In this document: one piece after another, positions 10,245 through 22,042 of the stretch | Numbering within the stretch: position 1 is the stretch's first letter | How the letters are laid out: the number at the start of each line of letters is the position of its first letter | NCBI GenBank assembly: GCA_029961685.1 | Contig: JARWKL010000012.1 | Location: 14,989,227-15,053,226, forward strand | Source: Aristolochia californica | Taxonomy: Eukaryota; Streptophyta; Magnoliopsida; Piperales; Aristolochiaceae | Length of the DNA stretch: 64,000 bases | Direction of reading: 5' to 3' | Translations under genes and position numbers: made by a program | Notes under the pieces: generated by a model | The model's input: the letters and a program-made list of their open reading frames with translations, nothing else | Told to the model about the DNA's origin: nothing | The model's database searches: none

Positions 10245-10667
10245 TGTTGGAAGATGGGCCCAAGCCCATAAGTTATGGATCCACAACCCACACGACCAAG
10301 GAAGGCCCACATACCTAATAATATTAGAAGATGGGCCCAAGCCCATAAGATATGGGACCCACCATGATCACGTGAGGTAGCATAAGAAGTCTTACACAAT
10401 AAGAAATCTAACAGAGACACAATTTTTATGGAAGTAGGTCTCACAAAAGAGTTTCAATTTAAAGGTGTTTTAGTCATGTTAATCTTCTATTTATTTTGGG
10501 TTATTTAATTATGCTAGGACTTATCTTTAAATTTTAGAGTTTGGGGTGTAATTGGGACAAAGGCAGTTTTATTGTAATTGGACTCTACTACTTCCTCTAT
10601 TATAAATAGAGGTTCATGAACTCTGATTAAAATAAGTCAATGAAGTATTTCTCTTTTCCAAAATTTT
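10245..10667 (+). repeat. copia LTR, interrupted near its end by C1
   Basis: TGTTGGAAGATGGGCCC start directly after a polypurine tract, same family as 8120-8616. The final bases are missing here and appear on the far side of C1 as ATTCAACA (16499-16506), so C1 inserted a few bases before the LTR end. The A/T-rich site does not give a clean target duplication (ATTTT against ATTCA). Confidence 0.7.
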
Positions 10668-11284
10668 TTTTGAATTTAGGATCCCTTTTCCAATATTATG
10701 AGTAAGAGAAAGAAGAAAGAAAAAGAAGAAAAGGGAAGAAAAGCTCTTGGGTAGAGAGAAGAAAAAAGAAAAGAGAAAAAAGACATGTGCGCCAAGCAAA
10801 GAGAGAGAGAGAGAGAGAGAGAGATTAACTCAAGAAGGAGATGTGTAACTTGATTAATTTTGAATTACAACACCTTTATTTATAATAGAAGAAGAGATAG
10901 AGTCCTTATACAATTAGACTTTCAATCTCCTACTTACATTTAGCCTCTAACTCTCTAAGATAAGTCTATTCAAAACAATCTACTAGAAGACTAATATGAG
11001 TTGAACTAGAACTATTTCTTAAATCATGTGAATTTAAGGGTGGAGGCCAGCTCCTGGCCTTATCCTTGTGGGTCCCACATAATCTTCCAGCTCATATTGA
11101 TAAGATTGTCAGCTCGTGGTATCTTTGTGGGTCCCACTTGATCTTCAAGTCTTCTAACTCATTTCAGCTTGTGCTTCTTAACTCCTTCTCTCATTCTAGC
11201 TTGGGTAAGGACACTTCTTGGTGTCCCACGTTTTCATTGTGGGTCCCACCAACTCGAGCTCCATGGTGGGTCCATATTGTAACA
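10668..11284 (-). repeat. C1 3' LTR
   Basis: Reverse strand starts TGTTACAATATGGACCC and ends GGATCCTAAATTCAAAA (terminal CA decayed). It matches 15876-16498. It includes a (GA)12 tract at 10801-10824 and several GTGGGTCCCAC-type motifs. Confidence 0.8.
10801..10824. repeat. (GA)n microsatellite in C1 LTR
   Basis: Twelve GA units. The tract sits at the same LTR position as the much longer (GA) run at 16010-16052 and a shorter one at 41223-41243, so its length varies between LTR copies. Confidence 0.9.
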
Positions 11285-11299
11285 CTCCCCCTCAAACTA

Positions 11300-12800
11300 G
11301 GGGTGAGAAAACATCATAAATGCCCAACTTGCTACATATGGTAGACATAATCGCATGAGTGATCGACTTAGTGAGAATTTCTGCAACTTGACTTTGTGAT
11401 GATATATGCCTTAGAGATAAAAAAAACCTATTTGGAACTTTTCTCGTATAAAATGGCAGTCCACTTCAATATAGCATACTAGATTCAATGTAATGTGTAT
11501 TGCCGCTTGATTATCATAATATAGTTTTATCAGAGATTCTTTGTAGAATCCCAATTCAGTGAGAAGAGGTCTTATCCATAGGAGTTCACTAACAGTGTGT
11601 GCCATGGCTCTGTATTCTACTTCTGCACTAGACCGTGATACTACTTTTTGCTTCTTGCTTTTCTATGTAACCAAATTCCCTCCAACCATCGTAAAAAATC
11701 CCGAAGTAGATTTTTTGTCATCTGGGGATCTGGTCCACTCGGCATCGAAGAATCCTTCGATGTTGAAGTGACCATGGTTTTTATAGAGAAGCCCTCTTCC
11801 CTCTTCGTGGAGCTCCTTTTAGATATCGTAGTATCCTTTCAAGTGCTTGCCAATGACTAAGTTGTGGCTTGTGCATGTATTGACTTACCACAGTTACTGC
11901 ATATGATATATCTGGCTTCGTTATCCATAGGTAAATAAGTCTTCCAATTAGTCATTGATATTTCCCAATATCTACATCTTCTCCAGTGCCTCCACATAAT
12001 TTTTTATTTGAGTCCATAGGAGTGTCTACTAGTTTGCATCCCATCATTCTTGTCTCCTCTAGCAAATCAAGGGCACACTTCCTTTGGAATAGCACAATCC
12101 CATGTCAAGATTGTAATATTTCAATACCCAAAAAATATTTGAAAAGTCCAAGATCCTTCATCTTGAATTCAGCACATATTTTTTCCTTTGTTTTCTGAAT
12201 GCCCTCGGAATCACTACCAGTTAAAATGATATCATCAACATATACAAAAAGAATTACCTTAACTCTCGGTGTATTTTCAATAAATACTGAGTGATCTCCA
12301 GAGCATCTCTAAAAGCCGGCCAGTATGAGGGCTTGACTAAAATTTTCAAACCATGCCCAAGGGGACTGCTTTAGACCATAAAAAGATTTTTTTAGAGGGC
12401 ATACTGACTCCCCCTCAACCACATACCCAGGTGGTTGTTGCATATAAATTTCTTCTTCTTTAATATCCCCATTCAGAAATGCATTTTTCAATCAAGTTGA
12501 TATATCGACCATGATGAATTGGCCGTCAAAGATAATAATATACGTACTGAGTTCATTTTTGCCACTGGGGAGAAAGTTTCTTCATAATCAATTCCATAAC
12601 AGTGAGTATAACCTTTGGAAACTAGTCGAGCCTTTAGTCGTGAAATTGACCCATCTAGATTATGTTTGACAGTATAAACCCACTTGCAACCAACGGGTTT
12701 TTTATTTGTTGGAAGAGGAATCAGTGACCATTTCTAATTGTCATTAAGTGCCTTCATTTCTTCATCCATTGGTGCCTTCTACCCTAGATGTTATAGAGCC
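11300..12800 (-). pseudogene. C1 reverse transcriptase and RNase H
   Basis: On the minus strand: KNAFLNGDIKEE, PPGYVVEGESVC, LKKSFYGLKQSPWAWF (about 12490-12340), then YVDDIILTGSD at about 12245-12205 with both catalytic Asp kept. Next are the copia RNase H signatures (SAEVEYRAMAHTVSELLWI-like near 11600, [21 protein letters not shown] near 11440). The frame breaks several times between 12310 and 11340, so no continuous product is possible. Confidence 0.8.
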
Positions 12801-14087
12801 TTCTAATAGGACTGTGGAACAGATATGGAGGAAATAGAAGAAAGAAATTGACAACATAAAAATGAGAGGCGATTATGAGACACAAAATTTGAAATGGGAT
12901 GAGAAGTAGAAGGTCTAATGCATGATCTAGGTTCTTTTCTTATAGCAATAGGAAGAGTATCATATTGAGGGCAAAAAATAACTGGTGGTGAAGGACTGAC
13001 CTCTGTTGGATCTGTTAACTCGACAGGTGTGGTGTCGGCCACTTGCTCTGGGGGTTGAATAATAGCTGTATCACGAGGCACAACTGGTTGAGGGGAACTT
13101 GGTACTGAGGACAGACCAGGAGGAGCATTATCAGAATAAAATGAGGAGTCTTCAAAAAATGTTACATTCCTTGACACAAATAAACGTTTAAGAGTAGGAT
13201 TATAGCAAACATAACCCTTTTGTGTGCGAGAGTATCCCAAAAAGATACACTTGATAGATTTAGGATCAAGTTTGTTGTGTCTAGGAAATGAATTATGAAC
13301 AAAACATTGACATCCGAAGACTTTCAAAGGTAGTGAAAATGGATCATCATTTGGTAATAATCTAGAGTAAGGAGATTTATTACCAAGAATGGTAGATGTT
13401 AGACAATTTATAAGAAAGCAAGTCGTAAGGACTGCATGAGGCCAATAAAAGTATGGAACTTTCATGGCATATAATAAACCCTGAGCTACCTCAAGAATAT
13501 GACGATTCTTCCGTTCGGCTACACCATTTTGTTGAGGAGTGTAGGTGCATGATGTTTAATGGATAATGCCATTTTCTTGACAAAAAGAGTCAAGGTCTTT
13601 CGAAAAATATTCTTTGGCATTATCAGACCGAATAATTTTTATTTTCTGACCAAATTGTGTGAGTACCATAGCATAAAATGACTTAAAAGTAAATGATATC
13701 TCATAACGCTCTTTAAATATAAACAACCAAGTTGTGTGAGTGAAATCATCAATAAATGTAATAAAGTATTTTGCTTGAAAAATGTTGGAGACACTCAAGG
13801 GCCCCCAAACATCAGTATGAATTAGAGAAAATGGAGTAACACTTTTGACTTTTGGATGAGGAGAGTATGTACTCATTTGATTTTTACTCAATTGACAAAC
13901 CTCACAATGAAATTCTGACCTTACTTTAAGAGAAGGAAACATATAATGAAAAGACTGTGCAGATGGATGTCCCAACCGATTGTGCCATAACCGTGTCTCA
14001 TTTTTAGTAGTGAAACCATATTTATTTTTGGCACGTCCAAGTAGTAAAGCCCATCTTGTTCATGGCATCCACCAATCACCTGCTTCG
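12801..14087 (-). pseudogene. C1 integrase
   Basis: Zinc region GHPSAQSFHYMF...CEVCQLSKN (13975-13860), core Asp residues in IHTDVWGPL and IIRSDNAKEYF, and the Glu-bearing QQNGVAERKNR near 13530-13495. The downstream C-terminal domain runs MKVPYFYWPHAVLTTCFLINCL...SPYSRLL...GCQCFVHN (13465 onward). A stop replaces Gln at about 13558. Product: copia integrase, DDE recombinase. Confidence 0.85.
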
Positions 14088-15453
14088 TTATAAGATCCTG
14101 AAAGACACATGAAGTGGGTGAGAAGTAACAAAGCAATTAAAATATTTTTTCAGCTGACTAACAGATAATAGATTCAAAGAGAAAGTAGGAATGAAAAAAT
14201 TCTCAGTGAGCGGAAGTGATGGTGTGAGAGAAGTGGAACCTTTCCCTTGGACTTTGGTTTGAGAACCGTCAGTTATGGTAACAAACTTGTGTGAAAGACT
14301 CGGAGATAGAGAATGTAATAAATTTATGTTACTTTTAAGATGCTCAGAGGTTCCTGAGTCAATTATCCAGGATGAAGATGAGAAAAATAGCATACCTGAA
14401 GCAGTAGTGGCAGCATTAGTTGCAAAGGAACTAGGAGAAGAACCCAACATTGTTTTCATTTTTTGAAATAGCTCATACTCTTCATCAGTGAAAATTTTTT
14501 GTGCTGCTAATTTTGTGGGCTGTTCTTCTTTTGTATCACTTACAAAAGCTTGATTAGACTTTGTCCCTTCTAACTGTCCATTGGCTTTATAGCATATTTC
14601 TTTATAATGACCATATTGTTCACAGTAAGTGCATGCCTTGTAATCCTTGTAATAACATTGATCTATAGTGAAACCAACTTTCTTACAATGAGTACATTCT
14701 TTCCCATCTGCCCTACCAACACCAGTCCTTCCACCTCTTCCTCTGCCTCCTTTATAACCTCTGCCTTGGCCTCGGCTGCGGTCAGAGGATGATCCTCTAT
14801 GATCGAAATACATAGCAGATGATACTTCAGTAGTGGAGGAAGAAGTGTCTGGAATACGAAGTAGTGTTGCACATACATCATCAAACTTGGGGGACAACAG
14901 AAGCACTTAGAAGCTGACTCTTGGCAATCTCAAGATGGGGTTTAATATTTGCAAGGCAAATAGCAGTAATTAAGGCTTCCTTCTGCTTGTCTTGGATAGA
15001 AATATATGTGGTTGAAGGCTAAGCTAACTTCCACTCTTGAAGAAAGCCTCTAAAGCGGGCCAAGTACTCATGGATATTTTCTCCTTGTTTAGTATTCAAC
15101 GTCCTTTGGAGAATGTCATATGGTCTATGTAGAGTATCCGGGCCAGAGTACAGTTTAGCACATGTCTCCCAAATGTTTTTAGCAGTGTCAAGATGAATGA
15201 CATGAGACATGTTCTTCCATGCTATTGATTAGCCAACAAATCACCAAGGTATCATTTTTCAACCATTTGTTATAAAAAAAATATCAGCTTGATCAATAGG
15301 TGGTCCTCGGGTGGTGAGGTAACCAAGTAGGTCTTTTGTTATAAGGAACCTCTGAACCAATGTGGACCAACTCATAAAATTTGATACCCCATGTAAGCGT
15401 ATGGTGGTATTTCTCAGTATATCAGTTTTTATATTCATATTCTCTTCAGCCAT
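14088..15453 (-). pseudogene. C1 gag and protease
   Basis: The start codon is the reverse of 15451-15453 (MAEENMNIKTDILR), followed by the copia gag motif LHGVSNFMSWSTLVQRFL. The UBN2-like segment AKNIWETCAKLYSG...TKQGENIHEYLARFRGFLQEW lies at about 15190-15040. A zinc knuckle CTYCEQYGHYKEIC is near 14635-14590, preceded by a second Cys pair. Protease signature WIIDSGTSEHL is near 14370. The frame is interrupted near 15255 and 15015. Confidence 0.85.
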
Positions 15454-15875
15454 GAGAGGCCCTTCAAAAACATTCTAACAATAACACCAAGTAGTATTCT
15501 TCAAACAACTCGATGTATGGGAAACTTCAGAATTGATGCTAAATTATTATTCTGATTTTTTTTTCTTTAATACCACTCATGAGAGACTCAATAACAATCT
15601 TCTATATCATGGGACTCTTGTTCCCACGAAAAAAAATTCCAACAATCTGATCATGGACTGGTCTTGGTTAACAGAATTTCCAAACTGACAAAACTGTTTT
15701 GATAGCTTCTTCTAGATGGAGAGGCATGCATATCCACAATATAATAAGATGAAGGCGAATACTCATATTTAAATCATCTTCTAAATTTGGAAACCAGTAA
15801 CATGGAAAAAAAATTAAGCACTTCTTTAAAGCATTCCTTTTGACGAGGGATCCTAAATTTAATGCTCTGATACCA
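15454..15875 (-). other. C1 leader and primer-binding site
   Basis: Untranslated leader between 5' LTR and gag. The primer-binding site is the reverse of 15864-15875 (TGGTATCAGAGC), immediately next to the LTR. No other structure recognised. Confidence 0.7.
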
Positions 15876-16004
15876 TGTTGAATTAAGGATCCCTTTTCCA
15901 ATATTCCGAGCAAGAGAAAAAAAGAAAGAAAAAAAATAAAAGGGAAGAAGAGCTCTCGGGTAGAGAGAAGAAAAAAGAAAAGGGAAAAAAGAGGTGTGCT
16001 CCAA

Positions 16005-16055
<51 letters not shown>

Positions 16056-16498
16056 TGTAATTTGATTAATTCCAAATTACAACACCTCTATTTATAATAG
16101 AGGGAAGAGATAGAGTCCTTATAAAATTAGCCTTTCAATCTCCTAATTACATTCCAACTCTAACTCTCTAAGATAAGTCTATTCAAAACAATCTACTAGA
16201 AGACTAATATGAGTTGAACTAGAACTATTTCTTCAATCACATGAATATAAGGGAGGAGGCCAGATCGTGATCTTATCCTTGTGGGTCCAACATGATCTTC
16301 CAGCTAATATTGATTAGGTTGCCAGATCATGGTATCTTTATGGGTCCCACTTGATCTTCAAGTCTTCTAATTCATTTCAGCTTGTGCTTCTTAACTCCTT
16401 AACTCATGCTAGCTTGGGTGAGAACTCTTCTTGGTGTCCCATATCCTCATGGTGGGTCCCACCAGCTCGAGCACCATGGTGGGTCCCACATTGTAAAA
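15876..16498 (-). repeat. C1 5' LTR
   Basis: On the plus strand it begins TGTTGAATTAAGGATCCC next to the primer site and ends CATTGTAAAA. It aligns along its length with 10668-11284. It holds an uninterrupted (GA) run at 16010-16052 and a palindromic TATA at 16085-16103. Confidence 0.8.
16010..16052. repeat. (GA)n microsatellite, about 21 units
   Basis: Pure GA/AG dinucleotide run in the 5' LTR of C1, nearly twice as long as in its sister LTR, indicating slippage after insertion. Confidence 0.9.
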
Positions 16499-16506
16499 AT
16501 TCAACA

Positions 16507-16824
16507 AGCTTATTACTACGTCTATATTATTTGTTTTAAGCTAGGATCACTACCATTACCTCTCAGTTTGCGGGGGAGTGTTGGAAGATATGATGTAATT
16601 AGGGTGTCATTGATGTAGATAGTTTATGTTACTTGTCTCATCTTCATTCTTACTAGGGTGAAGGGCATAATTATAATATTTTTATTTTATTCATTTATAA
16701 ATAGAGCTTAAGGGGGAGGGTTTGGACACAAGCCCATAACCTCATTCTTTCTCCCTTTTCTCCACAATGTGCGTTATTCTCCTTTCACCATGAGGTAATC
16801 CATGGAGTCCTGAAAAACAACACA
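16507..16824 (+). repeat. copia polypurine tract and short LTR (246 bp)
   Basis: 16507-16578 is a copia 3' internal tail ending in CAGTTTGCGGGGGAG. The LTR starts at 16579 (TGTTGGAAGATATGATG) and ends AACAACACA at 16824, directly followed by TGGTACTAAG, a decayed primer site. As at 1250 and 8120, the LTR has internal sequence on both sides. A truncated relative is at 7580-7823. Confidence 0.6.
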
Positions 16825-17554
16825 TGGTACTAAGAAATATACACCATGATTTGAGTAGAGAATCAACTAGGATTGATTCTAATAATTTTTAAAAGATCAA
16901 TAACAGTATTAAGATATAAAAAATTGTGCCTTAACCGAAAATTGTATGAATGAGAGGAAACCGAATAAAAAACCTTATATACAAAGTTGCAACACTTAAA
17001 TTTAAAGAAAATAAGTGGAAAATACTCATTTTCCAACCTTCTTCATGAGGTTAATCATCAAAATCATCTCCACAAAAAAAGAAAAACATTTGTCTTGGAT
17101 GAGCAAAAGTTGTTCAATTTTGCATCATTCAAAACTTCAACTTGGATAAACACATATGATTAACACTTTAACCAAGGGACTTGGAATCCTAAAACCATTA
17201 ATCTGATAGCATGTGGAATTTAGGATTCCATGGTGGAAGGCCTTGATCAAGGTGGTGGAGAAAGATAAGATGAATAAGAAGAGAATGAAGGAAGAAGAGA
17301 GAAGAAGAGAAGAGGAAGAAAGGGACGGCTGGTTGAGAAAGAGAGAGAGAGAGCTCTTGGGAAATGAGAGAATAGGTTAGGGATGAATTATGAGAAGAGG
17401 ATAGGCTTGATGCTCTACCCCATGTCTTTAGACTCTATTTATTATTGTAGGAGGAGGTTTACAATGACTACAATGCCCTTAGGGCTACAAGCTTTATGAA
17501 AGAAAATACATAAGTGGACATACATCATCTTACATAACTACACCCTTATGCCAT
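16825..17554. other. AT-rich retroelement remnant with reversed LTR start
   Basis: No coding region recognised. 16825-17200 continues from the decayed primer site. At 17203-17211 a reversed primer-site-like CTGATAGCA precedes TGTGGAATTTAGGATTCC, so 17212 onward is probably the end of a minus-strand LTR (purine-rich AGAAGAGAGAAG tracts at 17270-17360). It is interrupted at 17555 by G1. Confidence 0.45.
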
Positions 17555-18437
17555 TGTTGTGGACTCAATAGCACACCGAGTCACACAACGAAGAAGACAA
17601 CAACAACTCACTCAATAGGATTTAATTCTTATATTTCTTTGAGTAGGATTTATTTCTTATATTGTTTTAAGTAGGAGTTATTTCTAATTACTTTATATGT
17701 AAGGGCATTATGGGGAATTATTGTAACCCTAACCCTAAAACTCCTTGAAGTGACCTATTTAAGGGAAATGTATGAATGAAATAGGGAAGCTTTGAGAATT
17801 TAGAATAACCTAGTCTAAACAGGTTGAGATCACCTCTTGATCTCGAATTTAGGGTTTACTCTAAAAATCCAACCTATCCTTCACCCCCCATTGCCATCCA
17901 TCTTCACCCAAATTCATCCCTCATCATCCATACTAAGAAGAGGAGCTTCCTGCCCCTTTTCCAAGCCCAAAGAGAGGGTTCTCTCTCTTCATCAATGTCA
18001 GCAACCATCAAGGACTCTAACCCTCTTGATGAGCAACAAGTGGAGAATTTTCTGGTCATTCACGTTAAGGAGCTTAATTGTTGTTCCTAGCTTGGAGCCA
18101 GCAAGGAAAGAGAGGATAATCATTCATGCACGTGGCCAAGGCTTGCTACAAGCCAGGTGTGCATAGCTTGACGTGTTACAACCAAATCAGGGTTGAAACC
18201 CTGATTTATGTGGGAAGAAAAAGGTATTCTCCTTACTTTATTCTGGTCAACATTGATGGATTAATTTCATATAACTATTAATCAATATATTGCATTCATC
18301 AAGAGTCTTGTCCACGTGAGGGAAAACCAGAAAGGAAGAGTTTTTTTACCCTCATACCAAGTCCCGCAACTCAATACCAATGCTGGATTCACAAATCCCA
18401 TGCCGTGTTACTCGATCCTTGACCCGGGACCGTAACA
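17555..18437 (+). repeat. G1 5' LTR, 883 bp
   Basis: TGTTGTGGACTCAATAGC start, GGGACCGTAACA end. It carries GTAACCCTAACCCTAAAAC followed about 20 bp later by CTATTTAAGG (near 17755), a plausible promoter. The first ~100 bp also encode the last residues of the polyprotein when this sequence is the 3' LTR. Confidence 0.9.
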
Positions 18438-18440
18438 ACT

Positions 18441-18452
18441 TGGTATCAGAGC
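18441..18452 (+). promoter_or_regulatory. G1 primer-binding site
   Basis: TGGTATCAGAGC three bases after the LTR end, complementary to the 3' end of initiator-Met tRNA. Confidence 0.85.
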
Positions 18453-18460
18453 AGGGTAAC

Positions 18461-19760
18461 ATGGGGGATAATATCAACAATGAAGAAATCCAAATCAGGA
18501 TACAAAAGATAGAAGATAACCTTGAAATAGCACAACCAGTGTTGGGAAAGGTTTGTGGTTTGGAAGAAGAGATGAGCCGAGTCATTAGCATGCTACAGGA
18601 GTTGAGGACAGAGAGACATTAGAGTCCAGAGGTGAGAGAGGTTGCTCAACCATATCACAGAAGAGGGGAACAGTGGCCTGGGTGCACTGTTGTCCAAGGA
18701 CCTCAGCATGGAGGCACAGTCCCAAGGTACACCAAGTTAGAGTTTCCCTCTTTCAATGGTTCTGTGGATCCCTTAATTTGGTTGCATAGATGTGAAAAAA
18801 AAAATTGAACCAAGGGACTACTGAATGGGATAAGGTGCAACTAGCGTCTTTCCATTTGATAGATGAAGCCATGTTATGGGTGACTCAAGTAGAGAAAGAG
18901 AGACCGGGAATGACTTAGGGAGAATTTAAAAATCTATGCACAGTTAGATTTGGGCCTCCCGCCAACAGCAACCCCTTGGGAGAGTTAGTCCTATTGAGAC
19001 AAACGGGTTCGGTGGAACAATATCAAAAACTATTCCAGGAAAAGTTGGCTCGTGCTGGTGAGAGGGTATTGGTTGACCAGCAGGTCTCCTTATTCACAGT
19101 AGGTCTCAATGAGTATGTACGGCTAGAGGTAGAACTCCTTATGCCCATGGATCTAGCTCATGCCATGAATATGGCCCGAGCAATGGAATAACGACAACAA
19201 CTGCAGCAACGTAAGCCGGGTGGGTCGAGTGAGAGGAACACTTCCTCCACGTGGCAAGGGCGCCGCTATAATTCATCTCAAGGAGCATCTACAACAGCAC
19301 CATCCAGACACACTCTGACTATGACTCGGGTAGCCAATCCCTGCTCTGGTAATTCCCTACCGAGCTTTATAAAAAAATTGACGAGTGTGGATATGGCAGA
19401 AAGGCGGTCCAAAAATCTATGTTATAACTGCGATGAGCAGTATCGGGTTGGACACCAATGTAAATGATTGTTTTGGCTCAAGGTGGAGGATTCAGAGGAT
19501 CCAGAGGAGCCAGAGGATATTATCGAGGAGGAACCACCAGAGATATCCTTGCATGCTATTACGGGGCAGAAATCGCCTACTACAATGCAAGTCCGAGCTC
19601 ATGTCATCGATCGAGAACTGGTGGGACTAGTCGACTTGGGGAGTACACACAATTTTTTGAGTTTGACAGCCGCACAACATCTCCAGCTCTAGATACACAC
19701 TCATCCGACAACGACCATCTCAGTGGCCAATGGCAAGAAGGTCCCTAGCTATGGGATTAA
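18461..19760 (+). pseudogene. G1 gag and protease N-terminal part
   Basis: Start at 18461 (MGDNINNEEIQIRIQKIED, coiled-coil-like). PRYTKLEFPSFNGSVDPLIWLHRC is followed by a run of ten A (18795-18804) that breaks the frame. The downstream capsid part is LLRQTGSVEQYQKLFQEKLARAG. The zinc knuckle CYNCDEQYRVGHQC at 19420-19461 keeps all four ligands but is followed by a stop in place of Arg. The protease region VDLGSTHNFLSLTAAQHLQL lies near 19630-19690 (DSG changed to DLG). A TAG sits near 18619. Confidence 0.85.
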
Positions 19761-22042
19761 TAAGTCGGTTGAGGAGCACTTGGCACACTTGAGGATTTTT
19801 TTCGACTTGTTAAGAGCACATTAGCTCTATTTGAAACATTCCAAGTGTTCTTTTGCGGCTTCACATGTAGGGTATTTGGGACACATTATCTCACATGAGG
19901 GGGTTACGGTGGATCCCGAGAACATCTGAGCTATTCACGAGTGGCCGCAACCACAATCGTGTTCTGCATTACGGGGCTTTTTGGTCTTGAGGGCTACTAC
20001 CGCAAATTTATTCAGAACTATGGGCTAGTGGCAGCACAATTGACGAGTCTACTCAAGAAAAATTCCTTTATTTGGAATGAGGGGGCCACCACGTCGTTTG
20101 TTGCACTCAAAGCTGCCCTCGCATCCGCGCCAGTATTAAAACTTCCCAACTTTGACGAATTGTTCATGGTAGAGTGCGACGCTTCAAGCGTGGGCATTGG
20201 GACCGTTTTACAGCAGTTGGGCCATCCTATTGCTTATTTTAGCGTACAGTTGGCAGTCCATCATCACAAGCTGGCAACCTATGAGCGCGAATTGATTGGG
20301 TTGGCCAAAGCGGTCCAACATTGGAGGCCTTATCTCTGGGGCCAGGCTTTTCTCATACGCATTGATCACTACAACCTTAAATTCTTACTAGAACATCATT
20401 TGACGACGTCGCCACAGCAGCATTGAATCAGTAAGTTGTTGGGGTTTAACTTCTCAATGGAGTATCATGCAGGGAGATTAAATAAGGTGGAAGATGCCTT
20501 GTCACGGTGTTTTGAAGATCAGCAGTCGGTCTATTCTATCACCCAACCAAGATTTCTCATTCTGGACGTGGTGCGAGACGCACATGCCACTAACCCTGCA
20601 CTGTAGGAACTACATCAGAAGATCTCAGAAGGGACAATGAATTTGAAGTGGTCCATCCAGGATTCACTTATTTATTAGAAGCAGTGGATTTTCCTTCCAC
20701 CTGAGTCCGAGTTGATTCCAGCTATTCTCTCGGCCTACCATGACAGTACATACGAGGGGATCCAGGAGACCTTGCATAGAATTGATTTTTACTGGCAAGC
20801 CATGAAACCCTCTATTGCAACTTATGTGGGCAACTGCCAGGTATGCTAGCGCAACAAAGCCAAGCACTTGAGTCCAGCCGGTCTTCGCCAGCCTCTGGCC
20901 CTTCCTACGCAGGTTTGGGCTGATATTTCAATGGATTTTGTGGAAGGCCTACCCCTGTACGCCGACAAATCCGTACTATTCATAGTGGTTGATAGATTTT
21001 CCAAGTATGAACATTTTATACCAACGGCTCATCCGTATACAGCAACACGGGTTGCTCAGACTTTCCTGGAGCAGATAGTTCGCTTACATGGCATTCCAGA
21101 ATCCATTGTGAATGACAGAGATGCAGTTTTCACGAGCACCTTTTGGACGAAACTGTTTCGTTTGAGTGGGACAAAATTGAAGTTCTCCTCCGCCTATCAT
21201 CCACAGATAGATGGGCAAACTGAGGTGGTGAACCACACCATCGAGATGTATCTACGGTGCTTGGTGGGGGATCGTCTGCGGCAATGGGTTCAATGGCTTC
21301 CATGGGCCGAATACTGTTACAACACTTTGTTCCACTATGCCTTGCAATCCACTCCTTTCCAGGTTATATATGGCCGGGATCCACCTCACCTTCTCTCGTA
21401 CAACCCAGGGTCCACCCATGTGGATGCGATTGATCAGGCACTCATAGACCAGGATCTGCTCCTCCAGAATATCACAGAACAGCTACGATGTGCCCAAGCT
21501 CGGATGAAGGATGTATACGATAGGCGTCACTGTGAGGTCTCTTTTGAGGTTGGGGAGTTTGTGTGGCTATGGCTCCAGCCCTACCGTCAACAGTTTCTTG
21601 TGGGACCTCCACGTCATAAGCTCTCACCCAGATTTTTTGGGCCGTTTCCCATTCTTCGAAGTGTGGGACCAGTCGCCTATCAACTCAAATTATCGGACAC
21701 AGCCAGAATTCACGATGTGTTTCATGTCTCTCTTTTGAAGCCGCATTCTGGAGCACAGCCCACATCCACTCCATTCCTACCAACGGTTGATAATGGCAAG
21801 GTTATTCTTAACCTAGCTGCGGTGTTACATGCACGACTGACCAATGACCATTGGGAGATTCTCTTTTAGGGTCAGACACTGACCCCGACACTGCAACATG
21901 GGAACGTGTGGACATCTTCAAACAAGTCTACCCTGTTTTTGAGCTTGAGGACAAACTCTTTCTCCATGGGGAGGCAGATGTTGTGGACTCAATAGCACAC
22001 CGAGTCACACAACAAAGAAGACAACAACAACTCACTCAATAG
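19761..22042 (+). pseudogene. G1 pol (partial RT, RNase H, integrase, chromodomain-like tail)
   Basis: It resumes after the deletion with VEEHLAHLRIFFDLLRAH, so the RT palm with its Asp pair is gone. RNase H is long and clear (20086-20420) with D in VECDASS, E in YERELIGL and D in IRIDHYNLKFL. Integrase: 20868-21869 is an open 333-codon stretch with core residues in ISMDFVEGLP, VNDRDAVFTSTFW and DGQTEVVN, then FHVSLLKPH. A stop after HWEILF (21867-21869) splits off the tail ATWERVDIFKQVYPVFELEDKLF (to 22042, inside the 3' LTR). Confidence 0.9.

Larger units (their letters stand above)
10668..16498 (-). mobile_element. Ty1/copia retrotransposon C1 (minus strand)
   Basis: LTRs at 10668-11284 and 15876-16498 flank a reversed copia coding region in the order gag, protease, integrase, RT, RNase H, which is the copia order. 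The primer site TGGTATCAGAGC (reverse of 15864-15875) abuts the 5' LTR, and a polypurine tract (reverse of 11285-11299) abuts the 3' LTR. Multiple stops and frameshifts make it defective. Confidence 0.85.

Noticed and set aside
14275..14792. Plus-strand reading frames opposite C1 gag
   Set aside because: They are antisense shadows of the minus-strand gag and protease, with no motif of their own.
16010..16052. Regular short repeats that could suggest a CRISPR array
   Set aside because: A plain GA dinucleotide run with no spacers, in plant retroelement DNA.
17727..17740. CCCTAACCCTAA resembling telomeric repeat
   Set aside because: Only two units, present at the same place in every LTR of the G1/G2/G3 family, so it is LTR sequence and not an interstitial telomere.
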